A stretch of 12,713 nucleotides of DNA from Candidatus Avipropionibacterium avicola (GTDB lineage: Bacteria; Actinomycetota; Actinomycetes; Propionibacteriales; Propionibacteriaceae), in NCBI GenBank assembly GCA_018715445.1, contig DVLP01000034.1:1-12713 (forward strand), written 5' to 3'. This document shows, one piece after another, positions 1-5,084 of this stretch. The first letter of the stretch is position 1, and every line of letters starts with the position of its first letter. Both the position numbers and the translations under genes were made by a program. The notes under the pieces are model-generated. The model was not told the DNA's origin. It saw only the letters and a list, made by a program, of their open reading frames with translations, and did no database searches.

Positions 1-293
1 TCACAGATGTCCAGGCGGAGCTTGCCGAGGTCGTCCGGCCAGGCACAGCCGGGGCAGTCATAGCCGGTGACCCCGTGGTTCATCTGGAACATCGCACCGG
101 TGGCGGCCAGCGGCAGCCGTTCGCGCAGGGCGACCTGACCGACCGAGAGCGCGGCTCCCCAACCGGCGGCGGGGTGCCGGTACGGCTCGCGGGACCACGC
201 CTTGGTGGTGGTCGGACCGTAGCCGCCCTGTCGCGGCCCCTCGGGCATCAGCCCGAAGGCCTCACCGCCACGGTTGGCATGTTCTGTGGTCAT
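1..293 (-). CDS. FdhF/YdeP-family molybdopterin oxidoreductase, N-terminal fragment
   Basis: Only the first 97 codons are inside the window; the reading frame is open at the left edge. The N-terminus contains GWGAALSVGQVALRERLPL followed by MNHGVTGYDCPGCAWPDD. This resembles the N-terminal block of YdeP/FdhF-type molybdopterin oxidoreductases (formate dehydrogenase alpha-like), whose hallmark is a G-[FY]-DCPGCAW motif before the Mo-bisMGD domains. The substrate of this branch is not established; acid resistance is the role reported for E. coli YdeP. The start ATG (291-293 on the minus strand) overlaps the TGA of fdhD as ATGA, so translation is probably coupled. That places this enzyme as the likely client of the FdhD encoded just upstream. 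The family assignment rests on this short segment and on the neighbour. Confidence 0.82.
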   Translation of the reverse strand, partial: MTTEHANRGGEAFGLMPEGPRQGGYGPTTTKAWSREPYRHPAAGWGAALSVGQVALRERLPLAATGAMFQMNHGVTGYDCPGCAWPDDLGKLRLDIC

Positions 294-1168
294 GGACGGA
301 CCTCCGTCAGATCGGAGCGACGATCGTGCGCCGTGGTCGTGACACGACGCGGATGGGTGTAGACGTTCATCGAGCTGCCACGGACGAAGCCGGCCAGCGT
401 GATGCCGACCCGCTCGGCCAGCTCCACAGCCAGCGAGGAGGGTGCCGAGACCGCTGACAGGACAGGGACCCCGGCCATCGCCGCCTTCTGGGTGAGCTCG
501 AAGCTGGCCCGACCCGAGACCTGCAGCACGGTGGAGCGCAGGGGCAGCCGGTGCTGCAGGGCGGCCCACCCGACCACCTTGTCGACGGCATTGTGACGCC
601 CGACGTCCTCACGGACCACGAGCAGCTCGTCGGTGGTGGTGTCATACAGGGCGGCGGCGTGCAGGCCGCCGGTCTTGTCGAAGACGGCCTGCCCGGCGCG
701 GAGCCGGTCGGGCAGCTCACTGATGCGCTCGGCGGCGATCTCGACCGGGTCGGTGCTCACGTCGAAGGTGGAGGTCGTCTCGATCGCGTCGATGCTGGCC
801 TTGCCGCACACCCCGCACGAGCTCGTGGTGTAGAACCGCCGGGCCTCCTCGGGGCCGGGGACGCGCACGCCGTCGGCGAGGCGCAGGTCCAGGACGTTGT
901 AGGTGTTGGGCTCGTCGCCACCGGTGCCGGGACCACCACAGTGGATCGCCGAGGCCAGACCCGACCCGTCGGCGAGGATGCCCTCGGAGACGAGGAAACC
1001 GACGGCGAGCTCGACATCATGGCCGGGGGTCCGCATCGTCACGACCAGCGGGGACCCGCCGATCCTGATCTCGAGGGGCTCCTCGACGGCCAGCGTGTCG
1101 ACGCGCCGCTGTGCTCCCCGGTCACCGGTGATCCGCTGCACGGGCCTGCGCGTCGTGATCCTGCCCAT
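290..1168 (-). CDS. fdhD: FdhD, sulfurtransferase for formate dehydrogenase
   Basis: A 292-residue protein, within the usual FdhD size range. FdhD takes sulfur from a cysteine desulfurase (IscS in E. coli) and passes it to the molybdenum cofactor of formate dehydrogenases. Near residue 29 it has the typical EEPLEIRI stretch. Residues 116-121 read SSCGVC, so C118 and C121 form the catalytic CxxC pair. The C-terminal half carries VSGRASFELTQKAAMAGVP and VGITLAGFVRGSSMNVY, both characteristic of the family. The gene is followed by an FdhF/YdeP-type oxidoreductase with a 4-base ATGA overlap, which fits a cofactor-maturation and client pair. No Shine-Dalgarno precedes the ATG; a TAGCCT hexamer lies 6 bases upstream, so the transcript may be leaderless and this start is favoured. 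Confidence 0.95.
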   Translation of the reverse strand: MGRITTRRPVQRITGDRGAQRRVDTLAVEEPLEIRIGGSPLVVTMRTPGHDVELAVGFLVSEGILADGSGLASAIHCGGPGTGGDEPNTYNVLDLRLADGVRVPGPEEARRFYTTSSCGVCGKASIDAIETTSTFDVSTDPVEIAAERISELPDRLRAGQAVFDKTGGLHAAALYDTTTDELLVVREDVGRHNAVDKVVGWAALQHRLPLRSTVLQVSGRASFELTQKAAMAGVPVLSAVSAPSSLAVELAERVGITLAGFVRGSSMNVYTHPRRVTTTAHDRRSDLTEVRP

Positions 1169-1174
1169 GGCCAG

Positions 1175-1180
1175 AGGCTA
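1175..1180 (-). promoter_or_regulatory. Candidate leaderless -10 element of fdhD
   Basis: On the minus strand TAGCCT is followed by six bases (CTGGCC) and then the fdhD ATG. There is no Shine-Dalgarno in this stretch and no good -35 box. The distance puts the predicted transcription start at or next to the A of ATG. The same arrangement recurs at five other genes in this window. Confidence 0.5.
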
Positions 1181-1248
1181 CCCCGCCAACGCTGCGGTGG
1201 ACACTGCCCCGACCCGCACCCGCCGAGCTCGCCCCGACCGAGGCGCGG

Positions 1249-1278
1249 TCGACAGCGGAGCACCCCATCGACCATGAT
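1249..1278 (+). promoter_or_regulatory. Candidate promoter of the DUF6457 gene
   Basis: TCGACA (1249-1254) matches TTGACA at five of six positions. An 18-base spacer separates it from CATGAT (1273-1278), which matches TATAAT at four of six. Transcription would begin near 1285, leaving a short leader that contains the ribosome binding site at about 1294-1300. It is divergent from the fdhD promoter. Confidence 0.45.
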
Positions 1279-1304
1279 CGAGGGATCGATGCCGAGGAGG
1301 CTCC

Positions 1305-1541
1305 ATGACCGACATGGCCGACGACCTGGACGAATGGGTCCGGGCCGTCACCCGGGCCCTGCAGCTCGACCCGGCCGAGGTGCCGGTCGACCTGCTGCTG
1401 GACCTGACCCGCGACGCCGCCCACGGCGTGATGCGTCCGGCCGGCCCCCTCACCACGTTCATGGTCGGGCTCGCCGTGGCCAGGGGTGCCTCGGTCGACG
1501 ACGCGGTGGCCACGGTCCGCTCCGAGATCGACCAGTGGTGA
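1305..1541 (+). CDS. DUF6457 small protein, linked to molybdenum cofactor genes
   Basis: A 78-residue acidic, helix-rich protein (starts MTDMADDLDEWVRAV, ends VRSEIDQW). It resembles the DUF6457 family of small actinobacterial proteins, often found beside or fused to the molybdenum cofactor guanylyltransferase MobA. Its biochemical role is unknown. The middle part, LLLDLTRDAAHGVMRPAGPLT, with the following FMVGLAVARG, is the stretch I associate with this family. A GAGGAGG ribosome binding site a few bases before the ATG fixes the start; the second Met (residue 4) is less well spaced. The gene diverges from fdhD across 136 bases, which supports a link with molybdoenzyme maturation. The last four codons and the stop are repeated immediately downstream (see the repeat entry). 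Confidence 0.75.
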   Translation: MTDMADDLDEWVRAVTRALQLDPAEVPVDLLLDLTRDAAHGVMRPAGPLTTFMVGLAVARGASVDDAVATVRSEIDQW

Positions 1542-1556
1542 ATCGACCAGTGGTGA
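1527..1556 (+). repeat. Perfect 15-bp tandem duplication over the DUF6457 stop codon
   Basis: ATCGACCAGTGGTGA occurs twice back to back (1527-1541 and 1542-1556). The first copy encodes the last residues IDQW plus TGA; the second is an in-frame copy downstream of the stop. Each copy contains the near-palindrome ACCAGTGGT, so the pair could also form a weak hairpin before the convergent CPBP gene that ends at 1573. Confidence 0.9.
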
Positions 1557-1572
1557 GCGCTGCCCGCACCCC

Positions 1573-2508
1573 TCAGCCGTGAGTGTTGCTCACCTGGGCC
1601 ACCGAGGCCGTACGACGCCACCACAGCAGCGTGGCGACGACACCGAGCAGGGCGAGCACGCCCCCGGTGACCAGCCACACCGACGATGAGATCAGGTCGG
1701 CTCCGAACACCCCGGTGGCGACCGCGTTGCCGACATGGAATCCGCCGTGGATCCCGATGGCCGGCAGCACCGAGCGGGTCAACAGCACCAGGGCGCCGGC
1801 CAACAGACCGAACCCGAAGGGCATCGCCAGGTACGTCACCAGGTCAACCCACCCGGACTGGCCGCCACCGGACAGCAGGTGCGGCACGGTGAACCCGAGG
1901 GTCGCCACCACCAGGGCCACCAGCGGCCGGGCACGCAGGGTGTCCATCAGCCAGCCGCGGAAGATGACCTCCTCGCCGATTCCCTGCAGGACAAAGGATC
2001 GCACCACGACATAGGCGATCAGCAGGCCGAGCGGGATCCCCTCGAACGACGTCGGCCCACCGAGCGCCTCGGGGCCGGCGACCACGCGGACCAGCAGCAC
2101 ACCGGCCAGCACCCCGGCGACCGCGAGGCCGGTCCCGGCGAGCAGCAGGGCGAGCCCGCGCCGGTTGACGACGACACCGGTCTGACGCAGGCTGCGCCGC
2201 TCGACCAGGCGGAGCCAGAGGGCGGTGAGCCCGACCATGACGATCCCGACGAGCACCCAGGTCGCCATACGGGCGACCATGGCCCGGATCGCGCCTGCCT
2301 CGCTGGTGTCGGCGGCGATCCTGGCCATCGCCGGGAGCTGCCAGAGCGGGAGGACGGCGAAGTTCGCACCGAACATGATGATCGGCGCGACCAGCAGTCG
2401 CAGGGCGATCCCCCACGGGCCGTTCCCCAACCGGGGCCCGCGGCGATCCGGGACGCGGCGATCCGGGTCAGTCGTGTCGTGCTGAGTTCCTTCAACTGTG
2501 GTGGACAT
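1573..2508 (-). CDS. CPBP family intramembrane glutamic protease
   Basis: A 311-residue multi-spanning membrane protein of the CPBP (CAAX prenyl protease 2/Abi) family, whose members include proteases cleaving within or near the membrane. A hydrophilic N-terminus of about 30 residues is followed by roughly eight hydrophobic segments. The catalytic motifs are visible: GIGEEVIFRGW with E179, E180 and R184 (EExxxR), FTVPH with H210, and GIHGGFHVGN with H258 and N261 near the fourth motif. The substrate is unknown; bacterial relatives act in bacteriocin immunity, signalling and anti-sigma factor cleavage. An upstream GTG (2562) would add 18 unremarkable residues. The ATG at 2508 is preferred because it follows a TAGCGT hexamer by 7 bases and matches the leaderless pattern. 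It diverges from a two-component system and converges with the DUF6457 gene. Confidence 0.88.
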   Translation of the reverse strand: MSTTVEGTQHDTTDPDRRVPDRRGPRLGNGPWGIALRLLVAPIIMFGANFAVLPLWQLPAMARIAADTSEAGAIRAMVARMATWVLVGIVMVGLTALWLRLVERRSLRQTGVVVNRRGLALLLAGTGLAVAGVLAGVLLVRVVAGPEALGGPTSFEGIPLGLLIAYVVVRSFVLQGIGEEVIFRGWLMDTLRARPLVALVVATLGFTVPHLLSGGGQSGWVDLVTYLAMPFGFGLLAGALVLLTRSVLPAIGIHGGFHVGNAVATGVFGADLISSSVWLVTGGVLALLGVVATLLWWRRTASVAQVSNTHG

Positions 2509-2515
2509 GTGAGCC

Positions 2516-2521
2516 ACGCTA
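2516..2521 (-). promoter_or_regulatory. Candidate leaderless -10 element of the CPBP protease gene
   Basis: The minus strand reads TAGCGT, then seven bases (GGCTCAC), then the ATG at 2508. No ribosome binding site is present and no convincing -35 is seen. This supports the 2508 start over the upstream GTG. Confidence 0.5.
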
Positions 2522-2599
2522 GGGTCCGAGACGCCGCCTCCACACCGGTCGACGGTCACCACCGACGATGACGCCGGTCATGCCCGACCATGACTGCGG

Positions 2600-2621
2600 G
2601 CACGGGTCGGCCGGGCCGTGC
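2600..2621. promoter_or_regulatory. 22-bp imperfect palindrome upstream of the kinase promoter
   Basis: GCACGG (2600-2605) and CCGTGC (2616-2621) are perfect inverted arms. They share their centre with the palindrome CGGCCG (2608-2613); two bases on each side of the centre do not pair. The element lies just upstream of the TAGCAT hexamer at 2627, where the -35 contacts would be, so it is placed like an operator. GC-rich sequence makes such symmetry easier by chance. Confidence 0.35.
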
Positions 2622-2626
2622 GGCCG

Positions 2627-2632
2627 TAGCAT
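2627..2632 (+). promoter_or_regulatory. Candidate leaderless -10 element of the kinase-regulator operon
   Basis: TAGCAT is followed by seven bases (GACGGGC) and the ATG at 2640. No Shine-Dalgarno precedes that ATG. The 7-base spacing is the same as at the divergent protease gene. Confidence 0.5.
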
Positions 2633-2639
2633 GACGGGC

Positions 2640-3797
2640 ATGGACGGACCCCTGCGCAGTCGTCTCCTCGACGCCCTGCTGATCGGCGCCTTGGCCGGGA
2701 TCCTGTTGACCCTGTCCGAGCCGACGCGCCGCTGGGCGAGCGGACTGATGGTCGTGCTGGTGGCGCTCATCGCCATCGGCTGGGTGCTGTGGCGGATCCG
2801 GCCTCGCGGTCGGCGGCTGCCGATCGGGCTGCGCCGTGGCGCCGTCGTCGTGACCGCACTCGCCTCTGTCCCGACCACCGTGTTGGGCGACAGCCCACTG
2901 GCCTTCGGCGTGGTGTGGGCGGCGGCACTGATGCTGGTCCTGGAGTTGGGGACGTGGGCCGGCATCGGCTACGGCGCCGTACTGGCAGGGATCGCGCTGG
3001 CGGTCCACCTGATGGTCGGGCGTGACCTGCTGACCGCCGCGCTGGAGGCGGTGGCCGTCGGGCTGCTCAGTGGCTTCGGGATCATCCTCGCGCAGGCCCT
3101 GCGCGCAGCCGACGAGCTGAACAGTGCACGGCTGCAGGCGCTGTCGGCGTTGCGGCACCAGTACGCCTCGGACACCGACCTGGTGCTGGCCGAGGAACGG
3201 GCCCGGACCGGGCGGGCGCTGCACGACGGATTGGGCCACCGCCTGACCGCGGTCGGGATGTCACTCGAGTTCGCTGAGCGGATGCGGCCCAACGATCCGG
3301 ACCGGGCCTGGCAGGAGGTTGACCGGGCCAGGACCGAGGCCGCGACCGCCTTGACCGACATGCGACGACTGGTCCGGGCCATGCACCCGGTCGACCTGGC
3401 CACCGCCGGCACCGACGACAGCTTCACCGCGATCGCCGACGGCTTCCGCCGTACCGGGCTCGACGTCGCGGTCGAGGTCCACGGGGTCGACCGGCTCGAA
3501 CGGGAGCAGGTCCTGCTCCTGGTCCGGTTCGTCCAGGAGGGGCTCACCAATGTGGTGCGTCACAGCAGGGCCACCGCAGCCTCCCTGCAGATCACGGTGA
3601 CCGACGAGGTCGTCGCCACCATCAGTGATGACGGCAGCACCACCGGCGACGAGGCCGTACCGACCGAGGGCTTCGGGCTGCGTTCGTTGCGGGAGCGGGC
3701 CGAACGGCTGGGTGGTGGGCTGACGGCCGGGCCGGCCGAAGCGGGGTTCACCGTACGGCTTCGTCTGCCCGTGGCGTCGGTGGCGGTGACCGCATGA
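2640..3797 (+). CDS. Two-component sensor histidine kinase, DesK/LiaS/NarL-partner type
   Basis: A 385-residue membrane histidine kinase. Residues 8-152 hold about six closely spaced membrane segments with no large extracellular domain, suggesting it senses the membrane or a membrane partner. A helical linker leads to a HisKA_3 dimerisation domain, ERARTGRALHDGLGHRLTAV, where H195 is the predicted phosphorylation site. The ATP-binding domain follows: VQEGLTNVVRHSRA with N304 (N box), ISDDG with D330, and GFGLRSLRERAERLGG at 344-359 (G box). Upstream in-frame ATGs at 2568 and 2631 exist, but 2640 fits the first hydrophobic helix and the TAGCAT leaderless pattern. Its stop overlaps the regulator's start as ATGA. 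The signal is unknown; divergence from an intramembrane protease hints at envelope monitoring. Confidence 0.93.
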   Translation: MDGPLRSRLLDALLIGALAGILLTLSEPTRRWASGLMVVLVALIAIGWVLWRIRPRGRRLPIGLRRGAVVVTALASVPTTVLGDSPLAFGVVWAAALMLVLELGTWAGIGYGAVLAGIALAVHLMVGRDLLTAALEAVAVGLLSGFGIILAQALRAADELNSARLQALSALRHQYASDTDLVLAEERARTGRALHDGLGHRLTAVGMSLEFAERMRPNDPDRAWQEVDRARTEAATALTDMRRLVRAMHPVDLATAGTDDSFTAIADGFRRTGLDVAVEVHGVDRLEREQVLLLVRFVQEGLTNVVRHSRATAASLQITVTDEVVATISDDGSTTGDEAVPTEGFGLRSLRERAERLGGGLTAGPAEAGFTVRLRLPVASVAVTA

Positions 3798-4411
3798 TCC
3801 GGGTGCTGGTGGTCGACGACCAGGAACTGTTGCGGCGCGGGTTGCGCCTGCTGCTGGAGACCGTGGACGACATCGAGGTGGTCGACGAGGCCGCCGACGG
3901 ACAGGAGGCCTTGGGCCGGATCGAGCACTCCCGACCCGATGTCGTGTTGGCCGATGCGCGGATGCCGGTGTTGGACGGCGAGGGTCTGGTGGCTGCCTGC
4001 GCCGAGCGGCACCCCGGGCTCCCGGTGCTGGTGCTGAGCACCTTCGACGACGCCGAGGTGGTCCGGGCGGTGCACCTGGCCGGTGCCGCAGGATTCCTGC
4101 TCAAGGATGTCTCGACCGACACCCTGGCCGACGGGATCCGGGCGGTCCGCTCGGGAGGGCTGGTGCTCGATCCCCGGGTGGCTCGGCTGGTGGCCTCCCC
4201 GCCCCAGGAGGCGGACCCGTTGGCCGAGTTGACCGCCGCCGAACGCTCGGTCGCCGAGCGGGTCGCCCGTGGCATGTCCAATGCCGAGATCGCCGCCGAC
4301 CTGTCGCTGGCCGAGGGCACCGTCAAGAACACCGTCTCGGCCCTGTTCCGCAAGCTGGGGGTGCGCGACCGCACCGCGCTGGCGCTCACCGTGTCCCGCG
4401 CCGCCGGGTGA
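3794..4411 (+). CDS. NarL/FixJ-family (LuxR-type HTH) response regulator
   Basis: A 205-residue regulator with the standard two-domain layout. The receiver domain (about 1-120) shows VLVVDDQ with D8/D9, the phospho-acceptor D54 in VLADARMP, T83 in LSTFDD and K104 in GFLLKD. A GerE/LuxR helix-turn-helix occupies roughly 140-205: LTAAERSVAERVARGMSNAE, then IAADLSLAEGTVKNTVSALF. It is translated from an ATG overlapping the kinase stop (ATGA), so the two form a cognate pair produced in a coupled way. All key receiver residues are intact. The target genes are not known. The divergent protease promoter and its own operon are the obvious candidates because inverted CATGAC-like repeats lie between them. 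Confidence 0.94.
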   Translation: MIRVLVVDDQELLRRGLRLLLETVDDIEVVDEAADGQEALGRIEHSRPDVVLADARMPVLDGEGLVAACAERHPGLPVLVLSTFDDAEVVRAVHLAGAAGFLLKDVSTDTLADGIRAVRSGGLVLDPRVARLVASPPQEADPLAELTAAERSVAERVARGMSNAEIAADLSLAEGTVKNTVSALFRKLGVRDRTALALTVSRAAG

Positions 4412-4413
4412 GG

Positions 4414-4447
4414 CCGACCCACCGACCCACAAGCCTTTGGGGGGTGG
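4414..4447. terminator. Weak candidate terminator between convergent genes
   Basis: In the 40-base gap between the response regulator and the DUF402 gene, CCACC (4419-4423) can pair with GGTGG (4443-4447), and CCC (4426-4428) with GGG (4439-4441), around a 10-base loop. There is no T-tract. The left arm overlaps a tandem 8-base repeat (CCGACCCA at 4414-4421 and 4422-4429). Confidence 0.3.
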
Positions 4448-4451
4448 TGAG

Positions 4452-5054
4452 TCAGCCGTGGTGCCAGGTCGGCCGTGTCCCGGGAGCCACCGACGGTACG
4501 TTCTCGACGTCCCAGTGCTCGACGGGCAGTGGATGCGGAGCCTGCCCGACGGTGTCGAGCGCGTAGTCGTGGACCAGCGATGCGAGGCGGCCCGACTCGA
4601 CCCAGCCCAGGAGTCGCACCAGCCCCTCCTCGGCTCGTCGAGCCTCGACCGTGGAGAGCAGGCCGTCGCCGATCGCCTGCTCGAACTCGTCGTTGTCCAC
4701 GACCCGGTGGGTGCCGTCGGTACGGACCAGGACATCGAGGAAGAGATCAACAGCGGAGACGTCCTCGCCCACCCGCACCATGGGCGTGGCAATGTCGCAG
4801 TTGATGGCGAACGACGTCTCCGGCGGGCCGGGTTGGATCAGGATGCCACGGAGATCGAACGTCGCATTCAGCTTGAACCACTCGTCGGCGAGCGCGAAGT
4901 GTCGCAACACCAGGTCCTCGGTCATCGTGTCGTACGGTGACGCCTGCCTGGTCTGCCCAACCCACATCGACTCGTCGTTGACCACGGTGCCCGAGGCCGG
5001 GTAAGCGAAGCACCGCACCGTGGCCTCATCGGGGTGAAAGTCGAAGTCCCGCAC
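4452..5054 (-). CDS. DUF402 (FomD/YgaC-like) protein, possible nucleotide phosphatase
   Basis: A 200-residue soluble protein with the DUF402 signature: YDTMTEDLVLRHFALADEWF at 41-60, FAINCDIATPM at 82-92, VDLFLDVLVRTDG at 102-114 and VVDNDEFEQAIGDGL at 118-132. Characterised relatives are Streptomyces FomD, which hydrolyses a CMP-linked fosfomycin intermediate, and the YgaC/Ntdp nucleoside tri- and diphosphatases; their metal site uses acidic residues in these segments. No fosfomycin genes are nearby, so a housekeeping nucleotide phosphatase is the more cautious reading. The start is a GTG at 5054, with no ribosome binding site but a TAGGGT hexamer 7 bases upstream. It lies 30 bases after the sugar-binding protein gene but seems to have its own promoter. 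Confidence 0.8.
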   Translation of the reverse strand: MRDFDFHPDEATVRCFAYPASGTVVNDESMWVGQTRQASPYDTMTEDLVLRHFALADEWFKLNATFDLRGILIQPGPPETSFAINCDIATPMVRVGEDVSAVDLFLDVLVRTDGTHRVVDNDEFEQAIGDGLLSTVEARRAEEGLVRLLGWVESGRLASLVHDYALDTVGQAPHPLPVEHWDVENVPSVAPGTRPTWHHG

Positions 5055-5061
5055 TGGATCG

Positions 5062-5067
5062 ACCCTA
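5062..5067 (-). promoter_or_regulatory. Candidate leaderless -10 element of the DUF402 gene
   Basis: The minus strand reads TAGGGT, seven bases (CGATCCA), then the GTG start at 5054. It lies in the 30-base gap after the upstream binding-protein gene. No Shine-Dalgarno and no strong -35 are seen. Confidence 0.5.
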
Positions 5068-5084
5068 CGCGAGCAAGACGCCGG

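Larger units (their letters stand above)
2567..2635. promoter_or_regulatory. Inverted CATGAC-type half-sites in the protease/kinase divergent region
   Basis: Four related hexamers lie in the divergent intergenic region: GATGAC (2567-2572), GTCATG (2577-2582), CATGAC (2589-2594) and CATGAC (2630-2635). The first and second form a palindrome with a 4-base centre, and the second and third a palindrome with a 6-base centre. The last overlaps the kinase -10 region. They are plausible binding sites for the NarL-type regulator encoded downstream, but short repeats like these can arise by chance. Confidence 0.35.

Noticed and set aside
551..1582. Long open frame on the plus strand opposite fdhD
   Set aside because: It is antisense to a clear FdhD protein, is rich in Gly/Arg/Pro with no recognisable domain, and reflects high-GC codon bias.
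2509..2562. Upstream GTG start of the CPBP protease
   Set aside because: It adds 18 residues with no family likeness and would be translated through the proposed -10 element; no ribosome binding site precedes it.
4414..4429. Tandem 8-base repeat CCGACCCA after the response regulator
   Set aside because: Only two short GC-rich copies; nothing distinguishes it from chance, so it is noted only with the weak terminator.
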